A stretch of DNA of 64,000 bases from Photobacterium chitinilyticum (GTDB lineage Bacteria; Pseudomonadota; Gammaproteobacteria; Enterobacterales; Vibrionaceae): assembly GCF_004104355.1 (NCBI RefSeq), contig NZ_RJLM01000015.1, positions 1-64,000 on the forward strand, read 5' to 3'. Position numbers and translations under genes: made by a program. The notes below the pieces were generated by a model. It was not told the origin of the DNA and did not search any database. It was given only the letters and a program-made list of their open reading frames with translations. Of this stretch, positions 1-6,978 are shown piece after piece; within the stretch, counting starts at the first letter, position 1, and every line of letters starts with the position of its first letter.

Positions 1-67
1 CTTCAAATTTAGATATTCATGTTGAACGATGGATATCGGATAAACAGTAAGCTGTTTATCACCGTGT

Positions 68-144
68 GGAGCGGTAGTTCAGTTGGTTAGAATACCGGCC
101 TGTCACGCCGGGGGTCGCGGGTTCGAGTCCCGTCCGCTCCGCCA
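68..144 (+). tRNA. tRNA-Asp (anticodon GTC)
   Basis: A complete cloverleaf of 77 nt can be read. The acceptor arm GGAGCGG pairs with CCGCTCC, the D arm includes AGTTGGTTAGA, the anticodon loop is CTGTCAC with GTC, the T arm contains GGTTCGAGTCC, and CCA is encoded at the end. A GC-rich terminator follows within 10 nt. Only 67 nt precede the gene in the window. They hold a hairpin (GATAAACAG / CTGTTTATC, 39-60) that could be a processing or spacer structure. A tRNA-Asp at the end of an rRNA operon is common in this group, so an rrn operon just left of the window is possible but not visible. Confidence 0.97.
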
Positions 145-152
145 CTTATACT

Positions 153-183
153 AAGCCCGAGTCGAAAGACTCGGGCTTTTTTA
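153..183 (+). terminator. rho-independent terminator of tRNA-Asp
   Basis: Stem AGCCCGAGTC, loop GAAA, stem GACTCGGGCT, followed by a run of T. It lies directly after the tRNA and is a canonical intrinsic terminator. Confidence 0.93.
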
Positions 184-330
184 CGTTTGGAATTTGGTAA
201 ATATCTAAGTGGCGCGGTAGTTCAGACATACTCGTTTACAACTCATCGAGCGAACTCATGGGCCAATACTTGTCATTGAGCCGGATCCTATGAGAGAGTT
301 AGCGACATTCTTTACTGATGAGAGATAACG

Positions 331-630
331 ATGACATTTTTCTTTGAGCGGACGGAGACTACCGATAAGGTAACGATAGTACTGAAACCGCATTCGCTAT
401 ATGCCATGTTGCTGATGCTGGCAGCTTGGTTGGTGAGTGATTTGGTGCTGCAGGCAGCGGCTATAACCCAGATAATTATGCCGGTGTTTATAGTCTTTAT
501 GGTTATCCGTTTCTTTTCACTCATCCGAGTTCAGAAAGAGGTGATCGTAGCGATGAAGCAAGGGCGAGTCAGCACCAGTGGCAGTAAGTTCTCTTTTACC
601 AATCAATTCACATACATCATCAATAAGTAA
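331..630 (+). CDS. small hypothetical membrane protein
   Basis: This 99-residue frame starts at ATG. It encodes a charged N-terminal segment (FFERTETTDK), two adjacent hydrophobic stretches (roughly residues 22-40 and 43-62), and a basic, Ser/Thr-rich tail. That is the layout of a small inner-membrane protein with two transmembrane helices. The upstream sequence GAGAGATAACG is a weak ribosome binding site. I do not recognise the family. The gene stands alone between the tRNA terminator and the efflux pump. It is probably a real gene, because composition and topology are sensible, but no function can be assigned. Confidence 0.6.
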   Translation: MTFFFERTETTDKVTIVLKPHSLYAMLLMLAAWLVSDLVLQAAAITQIIMPVFIVFMVIRFFSLIRVQKEVIVAMKQGRVSTSGSKFSFTNQFTYIINK

Positions 631-815
631 CTTCATTCTATTATCTTACCGTGACTGGCTGCTCAGAAGCTAACTGAGCGGTTGTCATTGTGTCCCTTCA
701 GGAAATAATGCCTTAATTCCTCGCTGCTAATAGTTTTTTCTGTAACGTGCATAATAGTAATCGCACCCTGATAAAATTGTCAGGAATGTAGTGTGTGCTT
801 TAAATGAGGATATCT

Positions 816-2012
816 ATGAGTAAATTTAACTGGAAGCCGCTGCTGCTGGCATGTCTGATTGTCAGTATTGGTCAACTTAGTCTAGGGTTGATTTTCCCTT
901 CTCTACCGTGGATTGCACAAGATTTGGGTGTGAGTTCAGGGCAGGCGCAGCTATTGGTTTCTGGTTATTTGCTTGGTTTTGGTCCCTCCCAGCTTATTTA
1001 TGGTCCAATGTCAGATGTTTTTGGCCGCCGACCTGTCTTGTTGTCCGGATTGCTCATCGCTTTACTTGGGTTAGTGTTAGCTGTTACGCATGCTGATTCG
1101 TTTAACTGGTTGCTTGCAGGTCGTTTTATTCAGGGCCTTGGAGCTGGGAGTGTTGCAGTGCTTGCAAGGGCTACGATTCGTGATAGTTACCTGAGCCATC
1201 ACTTAGTTAAGGCGATGACCTGGGTTGCAATTGTTGCTGCCTTTACACCTATTGTTGCTCCTGTTATTGGCGGTCTGGTGAACCACTACTCTGGCTGGTT
1301 AGCCGTATTTATCTTATTGCTGGGTTATATCGCGGTAGTTTGGCTGGTGTTGCTGCTGACATTCAAAGAGACGCTTGAGGTAACGTCAGCACCACAGTCT
1401 GTCAGTAAACTGGTCGTTTCGTATTTTTCTCTGATGCGAGAACGGCACTTTCTCATTTTTGCCGGTCTTGGCTGGGTTAACTTTGCGCTTGTAGTGCTTT
1501 CGATTTCTCTGATGCCGTTTATTATGCAGGTTCAGATCGGAATGTCTTCTGATGAGTATGCATTTTGGGCGATGGTTCCTGCTTTTGGTCTGCTGAGCGG
1601 CGGTATTTTATGCCAGCGGCTTCGCCCTGTATTAGGTACACAGAAGATGCTGCAGCTTGCACCCTTACTTCATTTCTTTGCCGGTAGCGTATTGATCATT
1701 GCGCCGGTTGAACCAATCTGGATGAGTAGCGGTCACTTCTTGTTAGCCATGGCCAATGGGATGGCCTTCCCATGCGCGCAGTCATTGTTGCTGGTTCCAT
1801 ATGGTAATAAAGCGGGTACCGTATCGGCGCTGTCTGGTGCCTTCCAGATGGTATCAGCTTCGTTGCTGAGTAGCCTTTTGCTCAAATTAGGGATTAGTCA
1901 GGCATGGCACCTTGGATGTGTGATGCTAGTTGCTGCCGGTGTTGGTCTGATATTGGTATATCATGGCTCGCGCAGTAAAAGTGGTAGAGATGCGGTAGCG
2001 GCACTAAATTAA
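816..2012 (+). CDS. EmrD-like multidrug efflux MFS transporter (Bcr/CflA group)
   Basis: A 398-residue protein of the drug:H+ antiporter-1 (12-helix) major facilitator family, expected in the inner membrane exporting hydrophobic drugs in exchange for protons. About twelve hydrophobic segments are visible. The loop 2-3 signature reads YGPMSDVFGRRPVLLSG, and the N-terminal region (VSIGQLSLGLIFPSLPWIA, then SGYLLGFGPSQLIYGP) matches the EmrD pattern better than generic Bcr. An in-frame ATG exists 12 nt upstream (804). I chose 816 because GAGGA (806-810) is well spaced as its Shine-Dalgarno. It appears monocistronic. Family assignment is strong; the substrate is unknown. Confidence 0.88.
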   Translation: MSKFNWKPLLLACLIVSIGQLSLGLIFPSLPWIAQDLGVSSGQAQLLVSGYLLGFGPSQLIYGPMSDVFGRRPVLLSGLLIALLGLVLAVTHADSFNWLLAGRFIQGLGAGSVAVLARATIRDSYLSHHLVKAMTWVAIVAAFTPIVAPVIGGLVNHYSGWLAVFILLLGYIAVVWLVLLLTFKETLEVTSAPQSVSKLVVSYFSLMRERHFLIFAGLGWVNFALVVLSISLMPFIMQVQIGMSSDEYAFWAMVPAFGLLSGGILCQRLRPVLGTQKMLQLAPLLHFFAGSVLIIAPVEPIWMSSGHFLLAMANGMAFPCAQSLLLVPYGNKAGTVSALSGAFQMVSASLLSSLLLKLGISQAWHLGCVMLVAAGVGLILVYHGSRSKSGRDAVAALN

Positions 2013-2082
2013 TCTCGGCGAGATAGCCGGAGTATAGACCATACTTATCAGCAGAGTGGATACTTCATTGAGGCAGAATAGT

Positions 2083-2409
2083 ATGGTGAGATTGATTTTT
2101 CTGACTGTTGTTATTGCCCTGACGGCATGTGTTAGCCAGCATGAAGTTGAGCTATCACAAAATAAAGAGTGGGAACAACTGGGGGCTTATCATGGCACAC
2201 AAGGCTATCGTGAGTGGGATGAAAATCGTCTTAGCAAGCAGGGAGCCATGACTGAAACCGAGTACGAAAAATATCGTGCAGGTTACCTGCAGGGGCGGTT
2301 TGAATACTGCAGCCAGAAGAAAACCGTCAACACGGTAGTAAATCAGGGTTACCCGGATGAATGTGGCAATAACCCAAACAGTTATGGCCTGATTGATCGA
2401 GGTTACTAG
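2083..2409 (+). CDS. small lipoprotein, DUF2799-like
   Basis: A 108-residue protein with a lipoprotein signal peptide: MVRL, a hydrophobic core, then lipobox LTAC with the lipidated Cys at residue 16. The mature part is hydrophilic, with GAYHGTQGYREWDENRL and YEKYRAGYLQGRFEYC, resembling DUF2799-type lipoproteins (seen motif; family name from memory). The frame is open from a GTG at 2056, but the ATG at 2083 preceded by AGGCAGA puts the signal peptide at the N-terminus, so I prefer it. It is likely attached to the envelope. Function unknown. Confidence 0.75.
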   Translation: MVRLIFLTVVIALTACVSQHEVELSQNKEWEQLGAYHGTQGYREWDENRLSKQGAMTETEYEKYRAGYLQGRFEYCSQKKTVNTVVNQGYPDECGNNPNSYGLIDRGY

Positions 2410-2448
2410 TATTGGGCTGGTAGTCTAGATAGTTGATTAGAGAGTGGA

Positions 2449-2473
2449 AAGGCTGCCGAGGCAGCCTTTTTTA
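2449..2473. terminator. terminator between lipoprotein gene and dapD
   Basis: Stem AAGGCTGCC / GGCAGCCTT around GA, then TTTTTA. It serves the plus-strand lipoprotein gene and may also act on the convergent dapD transcript, whose stop codon is 24 nt away. Confidence 0.85.
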
Positions 2474-2496
2474 TCTTGAGTAACTAACTGCAAGTA

Positions 2497-3528
2497 TTAG
2501 TTGTTGCTGTGCAGTTCGCTGTTTAGCTCAACGGCTGTTTTGTTGGTGAGGCACTCAATCTGGCCGGTTACCGAGTTGCGGCGGAAAAGAAGGTCTGACT
2601 TACCGGCAAGTTCGCGGGCCTTAGCCACTTCAACTTCTTTGCCTGTTGAATCCAGCATACGGACCTTAGACCCGGCAGTTACATATAGGCCTGATTCAAT
2701 CGTACAGCGGTCACCCAGAGGGAAGCCAAGCCCTGCATTCGCACCTAGTAGGCTGTTTTCACCAATTGAAACAACCACTTTGCCACCACCGCTTAGGGTA
2801 CCCATGATAGAGGCTCCGCCACCGATATCGGAACCTTCGCCAACCATGACACCCGCAGAAATACGACCCTCGACCATGCTTACGCCCGTAGTTCCGGCAT
2901 TGAAGTTGATGAACCCTTCGTGCATAACGGTTGTACCTTCACCCACGTGCGCACCAAGGCGAACGCGCGAGGTATCTGCAATACGTACGCCTGCAGGAAC
3001 CACGTAATCGACCATTTTCGGGAATTTATCGACACAGTCTACTGTCAGTACTTCGCCGTTCAGGCGAGCTTCGATCTGGCGATCGGCCAGCTCTGGCAGA
3101 TCAATTGGTCCCTGGCTCGTCCAGGCAATGTTGTGCAGCAGGCCGAAGATACCATCCAGGACAATGCCGTGTGGCTTAGCTAGGCGGTTAGAGATCAGTT
3201 GCAGCTTCAAGAAGCCTTCAGCAACGGAGGTTGGTGCTTCATCAGTTGCCAGAACCACAATAACCAATGGCTGAGTTGACTGCGCAGCCTTAGATGCAAA
3301 TTGGGCACTTTTCTCTTCACCTGCAGCGGTGAATGCCGAAGCGAGATCTGCACATTGAGCAGGAGTGACCTCAATAGCCTGGTTACCTTCTTTATAGCCT
3401 ACAACAGCCGCTACAGCAGCGATCAGCTCATCTGATGGGTTAAGCGCTGGGGTTGGGAAGAAAGCTTCGATGATTTTACCGTCACGGTTTTTAGTCGCTG
3501 TACCTAGGGCAAGTGAAAAGCTGGCCAT
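2497..3528 (-). CDS. dapD: 2,3,4,5-tetrahydropyridine-2,6-dicarboxylate N-succinyltransferase
   Basis: DapD transfers succinyl from succinyl-CoA to tetrahydrodipicolinate in the lysine/diaminopimelate pathway, in the cytoplasm. The 343-residue protein has an N-terminal helical domain and, from about residue 170 to 290, a hexapeptide left-handed beta-helix (TSRVRLGAHVGEGTTV, GRISAGVMVGEGSDIGGGAS, IGENSLLGANAGLGFPLGD). The length fits the long DapD class found in Vibrio and Pseudomonas rather than the 274-residue E. coli form. The start ATG is preceded by GGAGAACGATCACT. It is a single gene, convergent with the lipoprotein gene. Confidence 0.96.
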   Translation of the reverse strand: MASFSLALGTATKNRDGKIIEAFFPTPALNPSDELIAAVAAVVGYKEGNQAIEVTPAQCADLASAFTAAGEEKSAQFASKAAQSTQPLVIVVLATDEAPTSVAEGFLKLQLISNRLAKPHGIVLDGIFGLLHNIAWTSQGPIDLPELADRQIEARLNGEVLTVDCVDKFPKMVDYVVPAGVRIADTSRVRLGAHVGEGTTVMHEGFINFNAGTTGVSMVEGRISAGVMVGEGSDIGGGASIMGTLSGGGKVVVSIGENSLLGANAGLGFPLGDRCTIESGLYVTAGSKVRMLDSTGKEVEVAKARELAGKSDLLFRRNSVTGQIECLTNKTAVELNSELHSNN

Positions 3529-3703
3529 TAGTGATCGTTCTCCATGTCAAAAGTTTTGAGCTCTGCGTTGCAATGCAGGCAGATGAAACCATCATAATGA
3601 CAGTTGGCATGATATTGAAGGGGGGAGCAGATAATCAGTGAAAAATGACGAAATTATTGCCAAAGCAAGGCTATTAACAGTGCTTACGTGTATTTTTTTG
3701 CAT

Positions 3704-3729
3704 AAAAAAACCTCCAGTATGGAGGTTTA
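3704..3729 (-). terminator. terminator of yebG
   Basis: Read on the minus strand, AAACCTCC, loop ATAC, GGAGGTTTTTTT is a short stem with a long T run. It lies 28 nt beyond the yebG stop codon. Confidence 0.85.
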
Positions 3730-3757
3730 TTCATGTTGAAGTTGTCGACAGCAGAAA

Positions 3758-4057
3758 TTAAGCCGCATCATCCTGTGGCTGTTCAGCAACAGCTTCAGGT
3801 TTCGCTACTTTCTTTTTTGGTGCCGCTTTCTTTTTGGCACCCAGTGCAATCAGTACTTCTTCACGTTTCTGCGCTAAGAACAGCGATAGCTCTTCTTGCT
3901 TGGCCTCATCTTCGAACAGTTCACTTTCGCCTAGCAAAGTAAACATCTCGTCAGCCATATCCAGCATCTTGTCGTATGCGTCGGCTTCGGACTTAGAGGT
4001 GAAAGTCATCTTTTCTTCTCCGTTGCGCTCAACCACATATTTGACGATAACAGCCAT
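3758..4057 (-). CDS. yebG: YebG family SOS-inducible protein
   Basis: A 99-residue protein starting MAVIVKYVVERNGEEKMTF, the hallmark N-terminus of YebG, a small DNA-damage-inducible protein of unknown activity. It continues with an acidic helical middle and an Ala/Lys/Pro-rich tail (KKKAAPKKKVAKPEAV). The frame is open further upstream to 4105, but the ATG at 4057 has a good Shine-Dalgarno (GGGAGAGGG) and matches the family start. A LexA-box-like palindrome lies 27 nt upstream (4084-4099), as expected for an SOS gene. It is divergent from a Tag-like glycosylase gene that begins at 4114 and may share the operator. Confidence 0.92.
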   Translation of the reverse strand: MAVIVKYVVERNGEEKMTFTSKSEADAYDKMLDMADEMFTLLGESELFEDEAKQEELSLFLAQKREEVLIALGAKKKAAPKKKVAKPEAVAEQPQDDAA

Positions 4058-4083
4058 GGTCACCCTCTCCCGAAATTGATTTA

Positions 4084-4099
4084 CTGGCTGTTTATACAG
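4084..4099. promoter_or_regulatory. LexA (SOS) box between yebG and the Tag-like gene
   Basis: The sequence CTGGCTGTTTATACAG has the CTG-N10-CAG form of gammaproteobacterial LexA boxes, with the ACAG half perfect. It lies 27 nt upstream of yebG on one side and 15 nt upstream of the glycosylase-like gene on the other, so one operator could control both. E. coli yebG is a known LexA target; control of the other gene is inferred. Confidence 0.75.
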
Positions 4100-4113
4100 T
4101 AGCATAAAGGGCT

Positions 4114-4827
4114 ATGTCCAGTGATAAGCGTGTTAATGTGATGGTGCGAGAAAAATTTACCCATATTTATGCCCGAGCAGCCGAAAGGAAAGGTGGAGAT
4201 ACCGAGCTGGAAAGTCTGCTGGCTACTCCTTTAAGTGCAAAGAAGCTAAAGGCTATTCCTGATGATCGTTGGTTGGCAGCATTCTCCCAGAAGGTATTTC
4301 AGTCTGGAATGAGCTGGAAAGTTGTCCGTAATAAATGGCCTAACTTTGAAGAAGTCTTTTTCGGTTTTGACATCGAAAAAATGCTGCTGATGCCAACTGA
4401 AATGTGGGAGCGTAAAGCGACTGATCCGGCAATCATCCGCCATCTAGGCAAGGTGATGACGATTCCGGAAAATGCCCATATGATCCATGATGCAGCACTG
4501 GAGCATGGATCATTTTCGACAATGGTGGCCGATTGGCCGGCAGAGGATATTACGGGCTTATGGCGTTATCTAAAAACATACGGTAAGCGCCTTGGTGGCA
4601 ATACCGGACCGTATACATTACGGATTATGGGTAAAGATACCTTTATTCTTAGCCACGATGTCGAAGCCTACCTGCGTAATACGGGAGTAATAGACGGTGG
4701 CCGTGATACCCGGAAATCTTTGCTCGCAACTCAGCAGGCGTTTAGCGACTGGCAACAGGAAACTGGTCGCCCGTTGTGTCAGATCAGCCAGATCATTGCA
4801 TTTAGCCAAGGTGATAATCGTTTCTAG
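4114..4827 (+). CDS. DNA-3-methyladenine glycosylase I (Tag) superfamily protein
   Basis: The 237-residue product resembles the Tag/COG2818 helical glycosylase superfamily. The stretch FSQKVFQSGMSWKVVRNKWP followed by NFEEVFFGFD corresponds to the Tag segment with SGLSW...FR..F..FD. The Cys and His residues near the N-terminus that bind zinc in classical Tag (RCxW motif) are not present, so this is a divergent member. Repair of alkylated bases is plausible, not proven. The start ATG sits close behind AAAGGG; a second in-frame ATG lies 27 nt inward. The gene abuts a LexA box and yebG, which supports a DNA-damage role. Its 3' end overlaps the convergent LysR gene by 26 nt. Confidence 0.8.
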   Translation: MSSDKRVNVMVREKFTHIYARAAERKGGDTELESLLATPLSAKKLKAIPDDRWLAAFSQKVFQSGMSWKVVRNKWPNFEEVFFGFDIEKMLLMPTEMWERKATDPAIIRHLGKVMTIPENAHMIHDAALEHGSFSTMVADWPAEDITGLWRYLKTYGKRLGGNTGPYTLRIMGKDTFILSHDVEAYLRNTGVIDGGRDTRKSLLATQQAFSDWQQETGRPLCQISQIIAFSQGDNRF

Positions 4828-5707
4828 GCGTCCAGTGTTGGCAAAAATCCAGAAACAGCTTAAGTAGTGGGCTCTGGTATTTTTCTTTGTGGTAGAGCAG
4901 CCAGTACTGGCGATGTGTATCCAGCGGCAAGCTGAGGGTAACTAGCCGGTTGTCCTTGACGGCATGTTCGACTGCCAGGCGTGACAGGCAGGTGATCCCC
5001 AGTCCGGCCGTCGCGCAGTTTATAATTGCCTCGGTGGTATTAAGCTCGAATGCCTGCTGCCACTCTTCCAGTCTAGGGGCGATGCGGTTGAGAAAAAACT
5101 CCCGTGTTCCCGATCCCGGCTCACGTAAAATCCACTGTGAATGCTCCAGATCAGACAAGGTTAAGTTGTCAATTTTGGTCAGGGGGTGATCGGGATGGCA
5201 TGCTACCACCATTTCATCGTCTAGCCAGGGCTGAACCACGAGATCGGATTGCTGCACTTTACCTTCGACCAAACCCACATCGAGCTCGAACTCACTCAGC
5301 ATATGACAGATTTGGGCCGTATTGGAAATAAATAGAGATTGATTATCATGCTTGCTGTCGCGGCGAAAATCACGGAGCAAAAAGGGGGTGACTTGGTTGC
5401 CGACAGTATCGCTCGAACCAATTTTTAGTTTTCCGCTAATCGGCCCGGCATAATTGAACATCTGCTCAATGTCATTGCTGCGTGCCAGCAGTTCATCTGC
5501 TAAAGGAAGTAGGCGTTTTCCCTGTTCGTTGATGATCAGGCGATTGTTATTGCGATCAAATAGCTTGTGTCCAAGATGCTTTTCCAGTTCGGACAGCGCC
5601 ATGCTGACTGCAGGCTTGGAGAGAAAGAGTTTCTCGGCTGCCGCAGTGATCGTTCGTTCCTGGGCGACGGTGACAAACACCCTAAGCTGCTTGAGGGCAA
5701 TATTCAT
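4802..5707 (-). CDS. LysR-family transcriptional regulator, YeiE-like
   Basis: A 301-residue LysR regulator. The N-terminal winged helix-turn-helix covers residues 1-65 (LKQLRVFVTVAQERTITAAA, LSKPAVSMALSELEKHLGHK). The effector domain has the CysB/YeiE-like features SSDTVGNQVTPFLLRDFRR, DVGLVEG, WILREPGSGTREFF and CATAGLGITCLSR. The pattern is close to E. coli YeiE. It is divergent from a TDT-family transporter gene, the usual arrangement of a LysR regulator and its target, so it probably controls that transporter and itself. The effector is unknown; YeiE-type regulators have been linked to sulfur-oxyanion stress. Confidence 0.87.
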   Translation of the reverse strand: MNIALKQLRVFVTVAQERTITAAAEKLFLSKPAVSMALSELEKHLGHKLFDRNNNRLIINEQGKRLLPLADELLARSNDIEQMFNYAGPISGKLKIGSSDTVGNQVTPFLLRDFRRDSKHDNQSLFISNTAQICHMLSEFELDVGLVEGKVQQSDLVVQPWLDDEMVVACHPDHPLTKIDNLTLSDLEHSQWILREPGSGTREFFLNRIAPRLEEWQQAFELNTTEAIINCATAGLGITCLSRLAVEHAVKDNRLVTLSLPLDTHRQYWLLYHKEKYQSPLLKLFLDFCQHWTPRNDYHLG

Positions 5708-5885
5708 CTTCTCTCCATGTTCGTTATTCGATGTTCAATATAATTTAAACAGGTATTAAATATATTCAGTTATTATAAACGAATCAAATTCTATACAATC
5801 TCTCCGTGTTCAGAGAGCAATGTTTTCAGCCCAAAGCGGTGATATCGAAATCCATGAGGTTTGGGGTGAATGCGGAGAAAATATC

Positions 5886-6863
5886 ATGATGAGAACGACG
5901 ATAAATAAAGTTGCGGGAGCACCAACGCCAATGGCTGGTCTCGCACTGGGCATTGCGAGTCTTGGCTGGTGCTGGGAAAATGCCGCGGACCTAAACGGTA
6001 CAGGCCAAGTCGCCGGTGCCGCAATTGCATCAGCAATACTGCTGATCCTGATTATAAAATTTGTATTCCACCCGAAATCTTTGTGGAACGATCTGACTCA
6101 CCATGTTGTGGGCAGTGTGGTGCCGACGTTTGCAATGGCGTTAATGGTGGTATCAAAAGCGGTGGGGATTTATGCCCCCTATTTGGCACAGGCTATGTGG
6201 TTATCTGCTGTAATACTTCACATGATATTTTTGGTGCTGTTTGTCTATCATCGTGCGATTGAATTCAAGCTCCACCATATGGTGCCAAGTTGGTTTGTTC
6301 CGCCTATTGGTATTATTGTGGCAGATGTTGCCTTTCCTGGCGGGGCGCTGCGTCCGCTCGCTGAGGGTCTATTGGTTTTTGGTATGGGCGTGTACGCCGT
6401 GATGCTGCCAATTATGGTTTATCGATTGATCTTCAGCCATGAAATTCCTGATGCCGCGAAACCGACGATTGCGATAATGGCAGCCCCTGCGAGCCTTTCC
6501 CTAGCTGGGTATCTCACCGTAGAGCAGAGCCCCTCTCCGGTGATCATTGCTCTGTTGGCTGGGATTGCGGTACTGATGACTTTTGTTATCTACGTGGCAT
6601 TCTTTCGGCTACTGCGTCTCGATTTTAGTCCGGGTTATGCTGCTTTTACCTTTCCGATGGTTATCGGGGCGACAGCGCTGTTCAAAACTGCAGCATGGAT
6701 GGCGGCAAATGGCGTGGCACAGGAATATGTCAATCAGGTATCCCTACTGGCGAATGTCGAACTGTATGTATCAACGGTGGTTGTATCTTATGTTGTGCTA
6801 CGTTATTTAGCTTATTATCGTCCGATTTCACGACTCTTTAGTCCTGTTCCACAGAGCTTGTAA
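5886..6863 (+). CDS. TDT family transporter (TehA/SLAC1-like)
   Basis: A 325-residue integral membrane protein with about ten hydrophobic helices of the tellurite-resistance/dicarboxylate transporter (TDT) fold. It begins with APTPMAGLALGIASLGWCWE, the conserved first-helix pattern, and has later segments FVPPIGIIVADVAF and PGYAAFTFPMVIGATALFK. TDT proteins carry anions such as malate, sulfite or chloride; the substrate here is not defined by sequence. The frame is open from 5820, but the ATG at 5886 with GGAGA upstream gives the expected N-terminus. It is divergent from the YeiE-like regulator across an AT-rich 178-bp spacer that probably holds both promoters. Confidence 0.88.
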   Translation: MMRTTINKVAGAPTPMAGLALGIASLGWCWENAADLNGTGQVAGAAIASAILLILIIKFVFHPKSLWNDLTHHVVGSVVPTFAMALMVVSKAVGIYAPYLAQAMWLSAVILHMIFLVLFVYHRAIEFKLHHMVPSWFVPPIGIIVADVAFPGGALRPLAEGLLVFGMGVYAVMLPIMVYRLIFSHEIPDAAKPTIAIMAAPASLSLAGYLTVEQSPSPVIIALLAGIAVLMTFVIYVAFFRLLRLDFSPGYAAFTFPMVIGATALFKTAAWMAANGVAQEYVNQVSLLANVELYVSTVVVSYVVLRYLAYYRPISRLFSPVPQSL

Positions 6864-6876
6864 TGTAGTGTGGTTT

Positions 6877-6899
6877 GCCCGGTTATACCGGGCTTTCTT
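6877..6899 (+). terminator. terminator of the TDT transporter gene
   Basis: Stem GCCCGGT, loop TAT, stem ACCGGGC, then TTTCTT. Position and strand fit the end of the transporter transcript. Confidence 0.75.
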
Positions 6900-6978
6900 G
6901 TAGATGTAATTTAGGTTTGCAGCTAACAAGATCATGGTAGACAATCAGTGTAACTTTCTCTTTTTGTGAGATATCTGC

